The notes: a model not told the origin generated them from the letters alone. DNA of 64,000 bases from Atherix ibis (GCA_958298945.1 OY282605.1:24716811-24780810), one strand, 5' to 3'. Shown: positions 32,521 to 44,529, counted from the stretch's first letter. A program made the numbers and translations.

Positions 32521-34009
32521 AATTAAAAAAATATTCAAAATAGATGTGAATGTAAGACTCTGAACTCTGGGGTTATACTGACAATAATATTTTTAACTCT
32601 GCTGTAATTATTAAAGATTTTAACTTTTTGAGATCTACAAATTCATATATCAGAGAATGAGATGTTGATATTCAAAAAAAAAATGTTTGTTTATCTCCCG
32701 CTATTAATAATTATATCAATTCCTAAATCAAATCAATCGAATGAAAATATCATCAATTTAGATTTAAGAAAATAATTTCAGCACTTCATATTTTTCTAAT
32801 CAATTTATTATTTATGCACTTTGATAAGAAAATTTTTTATGATTATACGATTTCCATCTAAAAAATAATGTCGGAATTCTCATTTTTTTTGCATATGCAA
32901 CTACTGACAATGTTAATAGTATACTCGCATATTCAGTTCGACGTATTTGATTAAAAAAAAACCAGGTGCAATATTTTGGTAAATTGTATGAAGATGCTAT
33001 GGAAAAGAAAAATTATTATTGTTTATATGGAAAAGGTTGGAAAGTCATATTAGATAAATGAGCCATATTTCATCGTAAAATCCTACAAGGATTAAATTCT
33101 CTTTCGATAAACGTCTCCTTATGCAACAATATTTCGAAAAATCCTAGAAAAAGTGTACCTAAATGTGCACTTTTTCTAGGATTAGTACGAGTACACGAAC
33201 CTATGCAGAACATTCCTTTTTAAGAGAAAATATTTTTCGATGGTAAAAAATATTTTTTAAGAACCGAAAATCAACTGGATTATGACCAGTTGTCGGTGGT
33301 ATAAATTTCCACTTTAATCTTTAATAAATAAAATTGATATATTTAATTTGATTACATTCACAAAAAAATAGAAAATATTATTTATTCATCATCCCAAAAA
33401 AATTCGCAACATGTTATCACCTCAATACAAATATGATATTTTTAATTGCTAAAAATAAACAAAATTACAAGGAAAAAAATCATAAATAAAATCGATGTGA
33501 ATATATTGATATGAAGGACAGGCTATATATATATTTGCAAATAGACAACATGCCAAAATATCCTTAAGGGAATTCATTCAATCAGATCAGCATGTTCTAT
33601 TACTCAATATCTCCAGAGTAGCTCCCTCTTCTGTTTATTGGAAATTCTTCAAATTCTACAAGTTCACACGCGCCAAAAATCTCTATAATATAACCAAACT
33701 TTTATCAAACCTCCTATCACATCAACATTTGTACAAATTTATTGATGATAAAATATTTTATTTATTCGAATAGTAAAATTCCTAAAATTGATTCGAAACT
33801 TAGAATTTATTTTGAACAGCAAAAAAAAAACCAATAAAACTTTTCGGACAGTTTCACTATCAAAAAATTTGCGTGTATATTAAATTTGAATTTCTTCTAC
33901 TCGTATTAACATTTTCTTATTTAGAAAAGAAAAAAAAATTAACTTGAACATATTTGGTTTTTTTTATTATTTTGAATAATAAATATTAGAAAAATTTATT
34001 CATATTTAT
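32521..34009. other. AT-rich spacer
   Basis: Nothing recognised except the hairpin at 33,140-33,183. A 60-90-base stretch near 33,560-33,720 is a little GC-richer and may be LINE-derived. Confidence 0.45.
33140..33183. repeat. Hairpin, 16-bp arms, 12-nt loop
   Basis: Arms AATCCTAGAAAAAGTG (33,140-33,155) and its exact complement (33,168-33,183). Confidence 0.9.
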
Positions 34010-36120
34010 CAGATCAAACTTTTAAATGGGAAAGTTGATTGGGACATTTTTAGACAGAACTTAGACCAACAGATTCATTTACAACAAAGCCTTAAGAACA
34101 TACAAGAAATAGACGATGCCGTAAACGACTTGACTGTTTGCATACAGAACTCAATCACTAACGCCCACATAACTCATAACAAACCAACTATACGAGAACA
34201 TGACTATAATCTTCCGCAAAAAGTTCGCAGCTTGATAAGCGAGAAACGTCGAGCCAGGGCCCATTGGCAACGTTCAAGAATGCCAAATGAGAAGAAAAAA
34301 CTGAACCAACTACAACGAGAACTGAAACAAGAAATAATTAATTATAACAACGAACGATTAACTGAATACACAGAATCACTGACAACTAATAAGTCACTTT
34401 GGACAGCTACCCGACGAATTCTCAAATACAAAACAGCTACACACCCGCTCCGGAATACCGACGGAACCTGGGCAAAAAACGGATAAACAGAATCTTCGGC
34501 AAACACTTAGAAAACATCTTTAAACCTCACGAAGATGTCCAAGACATTCTGCATGACGAACAAATATTCCGACAAATATCAACTCAGTTGCCCATAAGTC
34601 CACCTCCTAAGTTTTCCACTCCTTCCGAAGTTAAATTCACAATAGAACACCTTTCCAAAAAAAAAGCCCCAGGATATGACCTAATAACTTCAGAAATCCT
34701 GAAGCAAATTTCCCTCGTCCTTATAACCTATATTTATAATAGTATCCTCCGCACATCATTTTTTCCTTCCCTGTGGAAGTTTTCCATAATTAAGATGATC
34801 CCAAAACCCAATAAGCCCAAAAACCTTCCTGCCTCATATAGACCTATAAGCCTCCTTCCCATGTTATCAAAAATCCCAGAAAAATTAATCCTAAAACGCC
34901 TTTATCACATTTTTGAATCCGAGGGTGTCATTCCTCAGCATCAGTTTGGATTTCGACTTGAGCATTCCACTATCCAGCAGTGTCATCGCGTAGTCGACTA
35001 CATAGCGTGTTCGCTAGAGCAAAAGGAATACTGCCCAGGCGTGTTTCTTGACATTTCGCGTGCTTCCGACCGTGTATGGCACCCTGGATTGCTTTGAAAG
35101 TTGAACCGAGTCCTACCCTCAGGTTATTTCCACATCCTTAAATCTTATTTCTCAGACCGATATTTTCAGGTAGCTGAAAATATTGAGTACTCTGACATTT
35201 TTCCAATTTCCGCCGGTGTCCCTCAAGGAAGTATCCTAGGTCCTATCCTTTATAACATTTATACCCACGATATTTCTTGCCACAACAATATCCTAACCGC
35301 AAAATATGCTGACGATACAGCCATCCTGACACATCACAAAGATCCTTCCACAGCCATTAGTATCCTACAGAACCATATCCACTCCTTAGAAACTTGTTTT
35401 AAAAGGTGGAGAGTGAAGGTAAATGAGCAAAAATCTGCTCATGTAACTTTCACACTCTCCCGAGAACAAATTCCCGACATAACCCTAAACGGCAGTATTA
35501 TTCCACAAAAAATAGCGTACGTTACCTTGGACTTATATTCGACAAACGGTTAACCTGGAACCTTCATACGAAAGCTAAAAGACGTAAACTTAACGGACGA
35601 TACAAACAATTATTACGTCTCCTAGACAGTAAATCAAAACTTACAACAACAAGTAAACTATTACTATACAATACGGTTCTGAAACCAATATGGACATATG
35701 GTCTAGAACTTTGGGGTTCGACTAAGCATTCCAACTCCCTTCCAATCCAATCCCTACAATCCCGAATCCTTCGTAAAATTGTCAATGCCCCTTTTTATGT
35801 ACGAAACACTGTTATCCACCGTGACCTAAATGTTCCATTTGTTCGTGAACTATGCATCTCCCGATATAAAAAATTCCATTCGCATCTATCCTTCCACCCT
35901 AAACCCTTAGGAAAGGAACTTTTCACTCCCACTCTTCCGGTATACACCCATCGACGTTTAAAACGGCGATGGCCGAGAGATTCTCTAAAATTATAAAATA
36001 AAATTACCCTGTTTTAGAGGTAACATCGATGGGTGTTTTCCTCCACATGTCCTCATGTCCATGTATATTCCCTTAAAAAATCTGCTTGTTACTAGCATAA
36101 GTAGTTGTAGATAACATTAA
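34010..36120 (+). pseudogene. Jockey-type LINE RT, 5'-truncated
   Basis: Best-preserved member of this family. It starts in the RT N-terminal region (NGKVDWDIFRQNLDQ) and runs through QKVRSLISEKRRARAHWQRS and LWTATRRILKYKTATHPLR. A frameshift near 34,485 leads to KKKAPGYDLITSEILKQI, MIPKPNKP, FLDISRASDRVWHPGLL (motif A, AF changed to AS) followed by a TGA at 35,096-35,098. Next come AGVPQGSILGPILYNIYTHD, KYADDTAILTHH (motif C) and FKRWRVKVNEQKSAH. A shift near 35,520 is followed by YLGLIFDKRLTWNLHTKAKR and YGLELWGSTKHSN to a stop near 35,995. The 3' UTR ends in an A-rich stretch at about 36,120-36,135. Two frameshifts and one stop make it inactive. Confidence 0.9.
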
Positions 36121-36135
36121 AATAAAAAAATAAAA

Positions 36136-36545
36136 AATATTTATCAGATAAAAATATTTGCTTTTAAAGTTATTAAAAAAAAACCTAACAGTTTTATGTT
36201 AACCTTGACAGTAAGGATATTTTTGACCTTTTTAGTATTTGAATATTTATTTATTAATTATTTTTATATTAAATAAATTTTAAAGGTCTCTGGAAAATAT
36301 TATCAGGCACTACATGTAGAGGCGAGTATTTAGAATTGCCTAATAAGATTTCTTTCTTCTCATAATATGTGATAACTCGGAGTTAGGACGATCATAATAA
36401 TCTACCTATAGTAATGGGCAAACCCATACTGGTATTATTAAAGTTCCTTACTTTCTTACTAGAAATAAATACGAGCTATCTGGCAACACAGAGATATTGC
36501 TTATAGGTTAGCTCCTCTTATATATTGCGAACTCTGCATAGCTTA
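36136..36545. other. AT-rich spacer, nothing recognised
   Basis: No coding content recognised. Confidence 0.4.
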
Positions 36546-36547
36546 TA

Positions 36548-37742
36548 TGAGGGTGGTTCCAGAAGTACCCGACCTGACGTATAAATGCCGGTTGTTATTT
36601 AAAAAAAATTACAATTTTCTAAAGTATTAATCTTATAAAGCTTTAGTTTGAAGTTTGATGACGCTTCGTTGGTTAGTATTTGTTTGACAGATATTAATAG
36701 TGAAAGCTCTCAGTGAATTTATAAACATGCAAAAAATTGCTCATCGTTATGTGTCCAGTCAATATCAAAGCCAAGTCCGACTCTACTATGGGGAAGTCTG
36801 CTCCTTCGTTAACAACAATAAAATATTGGAGTTTAAACGAAGTCGTACGAGATGCCAAATGGAACATCGCAGTACTCGCTCAAATGAGGTGACCACGACA
36901 GAAATGGTGGAGCAAGTTCAAAAACTGGTATTGGATGATCATTGACTGAAACTGCGCTAACAAGCAGATATGGTAGGTTTTTCAAAAAGTTCTGTACATT
37001 ACCTAGTAACTGAAAATTTGGTCATGATAGAGCTGTGTGCAAGATGGGTGCCGCGTTTGCTCACAATGGAACATAAACAGCGTCGTGAGGAAGTTTCAAT
37101 CGATGTTTCGCACCAATAAAGCCGAGTTTCTGCATCGATTCATTATCATCAATGAGTGATGGTTCTATTATTTTATATTTGACGAGAAGGAATAGTCAAA
37201 ACAATGGACTGAAAAAGGAGAATTGGCTCCAAAGACGGCAAAGACAGTTCCATATGCTGGCAAGGTCATCGCGTCAGTTTTTTCGAATGCGCGTGGGATA
37301 ATTTTAATTGATTATCTTCAAAATATAAGACTGCGAGTATTATGCGACCTTATTGCAGTGTTCAAATGACGTAATCCAGAAAAATTGGACGCATTTGGCG
37401 CAACGTAAAGTGTTGTTTCGTCAAAAACTCAATGAGTTAAAGTTCGAATTACTTCCTTATGCACCCTACTCACCACCCCCTTAGATTATTTTCTCTTTCT
37501 AAACTTGAAAAAAATGGCTCAGTAGTAAAATATTTGCCAACAATGAAGAGATGGAGTACGCGGTTAATGGCTATTTTGAGGAGCTCAACGGTTCTTACTA
37601 TAAAAATGGTATCGAAGCTATAGAACATCGCTGAAAAAAGTGTATTGAGCTAAAAGGAGACTATTTTGAGAAATGAAGATATTTTTTACCAAATTTTTTT
37701 TGTTTTCTTTATTAGGTCGGATACCTCTTTAAACTACCCTCG
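36548..37742 (+). mobile_element. Mariner relic, 1,195 bp
   Basis: Ends TGAGGGTGGTTCCAGAAGTA and, complemented, CGAGGGTAGTTTAAAGAGGT flanked by TA (36,546-36,547 and 37,743-37,744). The same family as the fragment at 25,607-26,125. Confidence 0.82.
36727..37676 (+). pseudogene. Mariner transposase, heavily mutated
   Basis: An HTH-region remnant (SQYQSQVRLYYGEVCS, RSTRSNEVTTTEMVEQVQKL) is followed by SVHYLVTENLVMIELCARWVPRLLTMEHKQR. Then come many frameshifts through the first Asp region, a trace ending YCSVQ, and near the end YYKNGIEAIEHR-like and KKCIELKGDYFEK-like segments out of frame. The second-Asp motif is deleted. Confidence 0.7.
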
Positions 37743-37799
37743 TACGTTAGTCTCTCTTAGACGTCCAATACAAGTTTCAACCTCTTCTGGTTACTACGC

Positions 37800-38115
37800 G
37801 ATCCTATAGAGTGTGATAACGAATCATGAAAATGTGTATCAGGCTTTGTGAATCCGCAAGTCTTACTCACGAAAATTTATAACAAGCTTTTGGAGAGCAT
37901 CCGTTATAAGGAGCGAACGTTTTTCCATCTCGTATCTTCAGATAATTTTAGAGGATAAAGAAGAAGTGGATGACAAACTTCAATATCAAAAATTGATAAA
38001 ATTGTGGAATGAATATGAGGTCAAACTGTCGATTGATATGAAAGCTAATGAAGAAGTCCTTGAAATACTAAGAAAAAGAGTTCTTCGCATCAGATCGGCT
38101 ATTGCAGAGTCTTAG
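37800..38115 (+). pseudogene. Unrecognised coding-like fragment
   Basis: Two overlapping plus-strand frames look protein-coding but match no family I recognise. One reads VNPQVLLTKIYNKLLESIRY and KERTFFHLVSSDNFRG, then stops at about 37,957. The other, open at 37,942-38,115, reads EDKEEVDDKLQYQKLIKLWN, EYEVKLSIDMKANEEVLEIL and RKRVLRIRSAIAES before TAG at 38,113-38,115. The latter is charged, helical and coiled-coil-like. A one-base frameshift near 37,950 would join them, suggesting a pseudogene. Alternatively TTTTCCATCTCGTATCTTCAG at 37,921-37,941 could be a splice acceptor for a terminal exon. It is flanked by a mariner and a LINE. Confidence 0.4.
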
Positions 38116-38119
38116 ATTC

Positions 38120-39310
38120 TCCACCATTTTTTTTTATAAATCACTTGCGCTAAAGGAAGTATGAATATCCTTATAATGTTATGGTACACTGCGCATGTGG
38201 TAGTAAATTTTACTCTGTACTTCGAGCCCCATAGTAATATACTTTTAATGGGTTTAACATATGTTGTCGTTCCATCTCTATGGCCGAAGCGGAATGACGT
38301 GAATCCGGAAACGAGTATGAAAACCGGAATTACTATCATCAAGGAAATAATGGATTGGATTAGAAGTAACAGATAAGAGAACATTTATGTAAATTAGAAA
38401 AAAGGTCGGAGATAGAACTGAATCCTGGGGAACACTGTTAACTTGAAGCCATCCAAACCAACTTGCACTAAATGGTTTGGAAGGTAGCTTCCAATCCATT
38501 TGAGGAGGCTTCATGCCAAACTTACAAGAGGGCCTAATGCCATGCTCTGTCAAATGCTTTTAAAATACCAATAATTGTACACTCTCCAGAGAAATGGAGA
38601 GTATGGTTCCACTTTTCGGCTAGATATGCCATCAAATCTCCAAAGTATCTTTTGCTACGGAAACCATATTGACGGTTACGGAAGAGTTTTCTTGATTCAA
38701 GATATTTCATCCGCTGATAGTGATATAAGAAAGAAGGGATACGGGTGCAATTGATCTGTAATTGGAGAGGAAAGAGGACTCACCTTTTTTTGGAATTAAT
38801 TGAACGAGTGTTAGTTTCCATCTATGCGGACAAATTCCAGAAGAAAAAGATAGATAGTAGTTTTCTCAATGTAGAAGAAGACCTCTTCAGAACTATGGGG
38901 GATATACCATCTGTACCAGCTGATTTGTGTTTATCAAGATCTTTAAGGATTTTTCCAACAATATGAGTATAAAAATGAATTTGCTTTGCAATGCGCTCTA
39001 ATACAGGCGGGGGTAAAGCACAATCAGGAAGAGAAGAAGATACGAAAAAGTGATCCACAAACAAATTGGCCTTGTCTTTTGAGCTGACAACTAAAGTTTT
39101 ATTATCGAAAAGCCTTGGGACGGACAGAACTCCCTGTCACACGGTTATCTCTATCAACGTGTTTTTGGCGGAAAAAAGACATTCTTGTTATTCCTTAGCA
39201 CCCCTAATCACCTGATATCAGTCCGTGTGGCTTTTTTTTGCTCCTCAAGATCAACAAATAGTTAAAAGGACATCATTTATCCAAACGCATGTAATCGAGG
39301 ACCTCAATAC
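38120..39310 (-). pseudogene. LINE RT relic (CR1/Jockey-like)
   Basis: In minus order: FVDHFFVSSSLPDCALPPPV and KILKDLDKHKSAGTDGISPI (RT N-terminal 'KS.G.DGI' motif) at 38,822-39,064, then PFSASWFGWLQVNSVPQDSV and LSPTFFLIYINVLLSVTSNPI at 38,310-38,450. FLDDS stands where the catalytic (Y/F)ADD should be, and WGSKYRVKFTTTCAV follows at 38,190-38,245. It differs from the LINE at 19,660-22,450. Multiple shifts. The catalytic box is mutated (LDD). Confidence 0.72.
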
Positions 39311-39368
39311 GATTCCAGTTGAAACGTTCCAAAACTGATACTCATAGCAGCAACAACACTGCTATTAA

Positions 39369-40170
39369 GTTCGGCCATTTTGGATGTTCAGTTAATTTTT
39401 GACAGCTGCTTTGCTTGCACGAGTTTTGGCTCGTCTTCGATTTTTGCAAATTTTCGAGCAAACACAGCATCGCATTAATATTGCAAAGGAGCTGTTGGAC
39501 TCTGTCCGCGACGACCCAAATTTACCCCAGAGGGGCATAACTGGTGGCAAATCATGGGTTTATGGATATGACGTAGAAACAAAAGCTCAATCATCCCAAT
39601 GGAAGTTGCCGCACGACCCAAGAGCGAAAAAAGCGCGCCAAGTTCGGTCGAATGTCAAGGTTTTGCTTACAGTTTTTTTTGATTGAAGGGGCGTGGTTCA
39701 TCATGAGTTCTTGCCACAGGATAGAACGGTCAATAAGGAATATTACCTGTCAGTTATGCGCAAATTGCGCAAAGTAATCTGCCAGATACGTCCAGATTTG
39801 TGGAAGAACAAAAATTGGCTTTTGCACCATGATAACGCCCCTGCTCACGCATCCTTGCTTGTGCGCGAATTTTTGGCCAAAAACAATACACTAATAATGC
39901 CGCAGGCACTGTATTCCCCAGATCTGACCCCCTGTGACTTTTTATTGTTCCCGAAACAGATTCTTTGATCCATTTTTTGGAATGTACAAACATCAAAGAC
40001 GAGCCAAAGCAAGCAAAGCAGCTGTCAAAAATTAACTGAACATTTAAAATGGCCGAACTTGTCGGCATAAGTGAGAGACATGAGTACCAACATAACGCCA
40101 CAAAATCGAAAATTGAATATACGTAACCCGCGGAAATTCAAAATTCGTGTTACTTTTTGAACAGACCTCG
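39369..40170 (+). mobile_element. mellifera-type mariner with inverted 5' end
   Basis: The left part begins in 5' UTR sequence (GGCCATTTTGGATGTTCAGT at 39,372) without a TIR. The right end (39,958-40,170) is the family's 5' UTR and 5' TIR in reverse orientation, ending CTTTTTGAACAGACCTCG at TA 40,171-40,172. Both ends therefore derive from the 5' end of the family, and the true 3' part of the element is missing. Confidence 0.82.
39399..39966 (+). pseudogene. Mariner transposase lacking HTH and C-terminus
   Basis: Former 5' UTR (frame AALLARVLARLRFLQ) is fused to HRINIAKELLDSVRDDPN. Then come RGITGGKSWVYGYD (first catalytic Asp replaced by Gly), KLPHDPRAKKARQVRSNVKV, LLTVFFD, a stop, RGVVHHEFLPQDRTVNKEYY, WLLHHDNAPAHAS (second Asp) and YSPDLTPCDFLLFPK (third Asp, 34 residues on). 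The frame then ends in inverted 5' sequence. The missing HTH and its junction are shared with the copy at 19,959-21,035. Confidence 0.85.
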
Positions 40171-40171
40171 T

Positions 40172-42096
40172 ATAGCTGTCCAGGGTGACCACATTGAAAT
40201 GTCAGTAAATCTACAAAAGATGACTAAAAAAAGCTTTTGATTTTATAATAAAAAATTACTAATACGTGTAACAATCCATAGCTAAAAAGATTTCTACTTA
40301 AAAATGATATCACACATTAAAAATTAAATTTATTAATGTTTTTTTTATTTACATTCTTGCACTTGAATTAAAAAATAAAATTCTTTATTGATAATGAAAT
40401 ATTTCTTTTGTCTTGAATCTAAAAAAAAACTTTCGAGCATTTGCAGGATACGAAAAGTGTTGATGACATTTATTTTACAAAATAAAATTTATGATGGTTT
40501 TTTTCTTCTTCTCGTATCCTTTCTTCACGTTTTCAATTATTTCAGTACAGCGCTCCCATTTGAACGTCAATATCATGTCAATCAAATTTTTTCGATAAAC
40601 ATTATTAACTGACAGTTCATAGAGTGAATACCGTCAAACAGGTAAACATCTTACTTCCTTAAAGGATGTGAATACGTAAAATCATATGCTACGTGCACCA
40701 CGAAAAGCTAAGAAAAATCGAATAAATTATAGACTATCATAATACACTGTCATTCACTAGTCAGTATTTTTTTCGGATTAAATTGAACCAAAATAATATC
40801 ATTCAAGTTAATCATATTTTATTGATTTCTACTTTAAAAATGCGAAAAGAAAATTTTACAAAAAAAAATTATTTTACATATTTTTCAACTTAAATTAATT
40901 ATATAGAAAAAAAATATCCTGCAAAATTCAATTAAAAGAAATTATTTAATTTAAACAAAGTTACTCTCTTCAAGATTGAGTATTTTTTAATTAAGAAAAT
41001 GGGTTTAATACTTTTAAAAAAAAAATTACAATGAATAGAAAAATCTTTTAAAAAGTTTTTTAATTAAAAATTCACTTTTAATTAAAAACAAAATAAAAGC
41101 TTCGTTTTAATTTAATGAGAATTGTTTTCTTCAAATTCTAAATGAATTTCGGATTGGACACTTTAAAAATTAATTACTTTTAAATATTATCTATGAAATA
41201 GTCGAAATTATGATTTATGAAAATTTATCATGAATTATTTAAGAGAGGAAATATTTTCTATCGTAAATTCTTTTTTTTCGTTCAGTAGGAAATGCAATTT
41301 GATGCAATTATGTGCACGATATCTTCAATTGAAACTTTAAGAGTTTTGGTAAAACTGTAATGATGACAATTATCAATATTAAAGTGCTCTTCAAAAATAA
41401 GAAAATAAAAATCTCCTTCAGGATTTTCTGCTTTTACATTCCAAAGGATTACTTATCGTCATAAGCTAACACTGTCATCTATGCTCGTATTTGGATGAAA
41501 TTTCCTATCAATACAGTGCCAACTATCTCTTTCGGTATCAATTGAAATTTAGTCCACATTGGCGTTCAGACTGAAGTGTGCGTTTAGAAGAATATTTGCT
41601 CCTTGTAAATTGTATTCCTGAATCAAGAACTTTTAAACCATGAAATCCTGATTTCAATTTCTATTATCCGTTTTTATAAATAACGACACCAATTGGATGT
41701 ACGATGAGATTTTCAGAACATCTTTGAAATACTGTAAGTGCTGGTATTCATTATCCCTTAAACTTTAACAAGATCCTTCTTAGCAAAAACTTTTCATGAC
41801 CTATTTTTGATAATAAAAAATAAAGAAAATTTCACCATTCAGGATTAAAGAGAAATATGTAAAAAAAATTAAGGTAACTGTATCTGAGTACCTTCACTCA
41901 CTGCGGCTTAAATATGCTCTTCTAGGTTATTATTATCCCTGATAGTTTACCTATTTTAAGTATTAATCATTTATGTGCGCAAGGGGGACACTTTTGAGTA
42001 TATATCCGTACTATAGGATCGATACCGGAAGTGGCCTACGGGTCTTGGCGAACCTGCGGTCCAGAGCTGGTCTAGCAGTATCAGGAAATTACAAGT
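40172..42096. other. AT-rich spacer, nothing recognised
   Basis: About 1.9 kb without coding-like frames or recognisable elements. Confidence 0.5.
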
Positions 42097-42200
42097 TTCT
42101 TAACTGAAGTTCTCTAAGTGTACCCACCGAAAACGCTTAAGAAGTAAAAACTGGTACCATGAGCGTCGGGAGCGATCTGCTGGTTGAGAGCGCTTACAGC
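42097..42200. repeat. Segment shared with 60,196-60,300
   Basis: Roughly 70 percent similar by eye (CTCT.AGTG, ACGCTTAA, AAACTGGTA). Both lie downstream, on the minus strand, of R1-type LINE remnants, so this may be R1 3' UTR. Confidence 0.45.
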
Positions 42201-42249
42201 AGGAATTGAAGAAAGATTGAATATTTGCTGCTTCATGCATGGGGCACGA

Positions 42250-43085
42250 AAGATGGTTAAGAAGATGAAGAAGATGAAGAAGATGAAGAAGCTGAAGAAG
42301 ATGAAGAAGATGAAGAAGATGAAGAAGATGAAGAATATGAAGAAGATGAAAATGACGAAGAAGACGAAGAAGATGAAGAAGATGAAGAAGATGAAGAAGA
42401 TGAAGAAGATGAAGAAGATGAAGAAGATGCAGAAGATGAAAAAGATGAAGAAGATGAAGAAGTTGAAGAAGATGCAGAAGATGAAAAACATGAAGAAGGT
42501 GAAGAATTTGAAGAAGATGAAAAAGATGAAGAAGGTGAAGAAGATGAAGAAGAGGAAGATGAGGAAGAAGATGAAGAAGTTGAAGAAGATGAAGAAGATG
42601 AAGAAGATAAAGAATATGAAGAAGATGAAAAAGACAAAGAAGATGAAGAAGATGAAGAAGATGAAGAAGATGAAGAAGATGAAGAAGATGAAGAAGATGA
42701 GGAAGATTAAGAAGTTGAAGAAGATGCAGAAGATGAAAAATATGAAGAAGATGAAGAATTTGAAGAAGCTGAAGAAGATGAAGAAGATGAAGAAGATGAA
42801 GAAGTTGAAGAATTTGAAGAAGATGAAGAAGATGAAGAAGGTGAAGAAGATGGAGAAGATAAAGAACATGAAGAAGATGAAGAAGATGTAGAAGATAAAT
42901 AAGATAAAGAAGATTAAGAAGATGAAGAAGATAAAGAAGATAAAGAAAACTAGAAAGATGAAGAAGATGAAGAAGATGTAGAAGATGCAGAAGATGCAGA
43001 AGATGCCGAAGATAAAGAAGATAAAGAAGAGGAAGAAGATGAAGAAGATGAAGAAGAGGAAGATAAGGAAGATGAAGCAAATAAG
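42250..43085. repeat. GAA/GAT trinucleotide-hexanucleotide microsatellite
   Basis: About 830 bp of imperfect GATGAAGAA repeats, nearly pure purine apart from the T of GAT. One plus frame is an acidic Asp-Glu-Glu run of about 150 codons without a start. Other frames give Lys/Met-, Leu/His- and Phe/Ile-rich strings. I read none as a gene. It lies in what may be the 3' UTR region of the adjacent R1 element. Confidence 0.95.
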
Positions 43086-43279
43086 AAAAAAAAAATTTTG
43101 ATGAAGAAAATAAGAGAGATTGACTTGATCCAAGTAGGTAATCAAAGAAAAATGCGTTGGATTGAAGCGATCTAGATCGATAAAGTAGCGATCAATTGAG
43201 AAGCGTGCAACTACCTGTATCTAGTCAGCTGGGCTTATTGGATCTTTTTAGTGCAATTACCTGGATCTAGTCAACTGGA

Positions 43280-44500
43280 CTAATTGGCTCTGGTTTTAGC
43301 TCCATTTATATTCCTACTTCGAGTTTTTTTGGAGCACGCTTTGTATAAAAGCCGCAACTCTCTCTCAGCTGGTCCTACCGATCAGCAGGACTCCATTAAT
43401 GTGAGGGCGCACTACCAACCTCGAGCACCTGTCTTTTCGCTGTCCATCTATGACATTAGAAGAACTTACGAGACATGTCGTCTTCAGTGCTATCTCCAGA
43501 CAGACATTTTGGGATCCCAGTTTTATCCATCCTGTGTGAGGTAATAATCGACGTCCTCCAAATCCCCGGTCTAGCCATTTCCTCAAATTTAGTATCATTA
43601 TTTTGGTCCAACTTTGTCTGGTCTCGTTATCCCATCGGTCTTGCCTTCGCTAAGGTTTCTTCCTTAGCTTTTCGCTTCTTCAGGTCGCGGGTTCTCCTTT
43701 ATTTTATATATCCGCTTTCGTTCTTGCGCCAACAGGTCGATGGGAATCCCTGTTGCAATCGCAAGTATCGCGAGTTGAGATACCGTCCTATAGGAATGTG
43801 CCAATCTAAAGGCACCAGTTCGCTCCATTGCAGCCATAAGTTTTCGATACTTTTCTTTCTTTAGAGTAATAACCAAAATTTCACGGCCGTATAAGAGGGT
43901 GGTGGACATGAGGAGCTTCCGTTTGCTAGGCGAGAGTCCTATCTATATTGGCCATGAGCCTGCTGAGCGCTGTCATTATCTTGGCAGCTTTCTTATTGGC
44001 AACTTTGATTTGCGTCCAGTATGTCACCTTCGTGTCCAGACCCATTCCAAGGTATTTGATCGCTGGCTGAGTTAGAATAATCTCATCTCCCACTAGAGAC
44101 TCCATCACTGGAGGTATTCGCCTTTTGGTCAGCAAAACAATTTCGGTTTTCTCAACCGCTCGACTTAATCCATACTTTCTTAACCACGTAGTAGTCCGAA
44201 GCATGACTTAGTTGAGCTTCTTTCTGTTAGTCTGTCTGGATGAGTAGGGAAAAGTACCTCCACTATGTTGCCCATGCTTTCTATGCTTAACTCCGGGCTT
44301 GGATTTTTAGCTCCTAGCTTACGTAAAACAAGTCTGTAACCTAGACCCCAGGGGTCGTTATTGATGTCTTATCTAAGCTCTTCCCATTTGAGGTATTCAT
44401 TTTTTTTAATGACGACTCGAAGGTTTTTGCCTGACCCTCTTGTATTCTGCAATCTCCACATAGTAATAAAGATAACCCAAGCGAAATTATTAATCCTTTA
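43280..44500 (-). pseudogene. R1-clade LINE with RT core deleted
   Basis: Minus strand: a pre-RT segment (ELKIQA-like, WKAWAT, WRYFSLLIQTD) at 44,220-44,360 is joined near 44,215 directly to the post-YADD region MLRTTTWLRKYGLSRAVEKT and EIVLLTKRRIPPVMES. Then come AIKYLGMGLDTKVTYW and KKAAKIMTALSRLMANI (43,926-44,204), MSTTLLYGREILVITLKKEK and YRKLMAAMERTGAFRLAHSY (43,664-43,909). The palm motifs A and C, present in the copy at 29,615-30,675, are missing, so an internal deletion removed the catalytic core. The C-terminal tail at 43,280-43,600 is nearly collinear with 29,615-29,870. Confidence 0.8.
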
Positions 44501-44529
44501 TGCAAGACTAGATACAAAAACAAACTAAA

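Noticed and set aside
42100..43145. Long open frames rich in Lys/Met, Leu/His, Phe/Ile and Ser.
   Set aside because: They are products of the GAA/GAT microsatellite read in different frames, with no other protein features.
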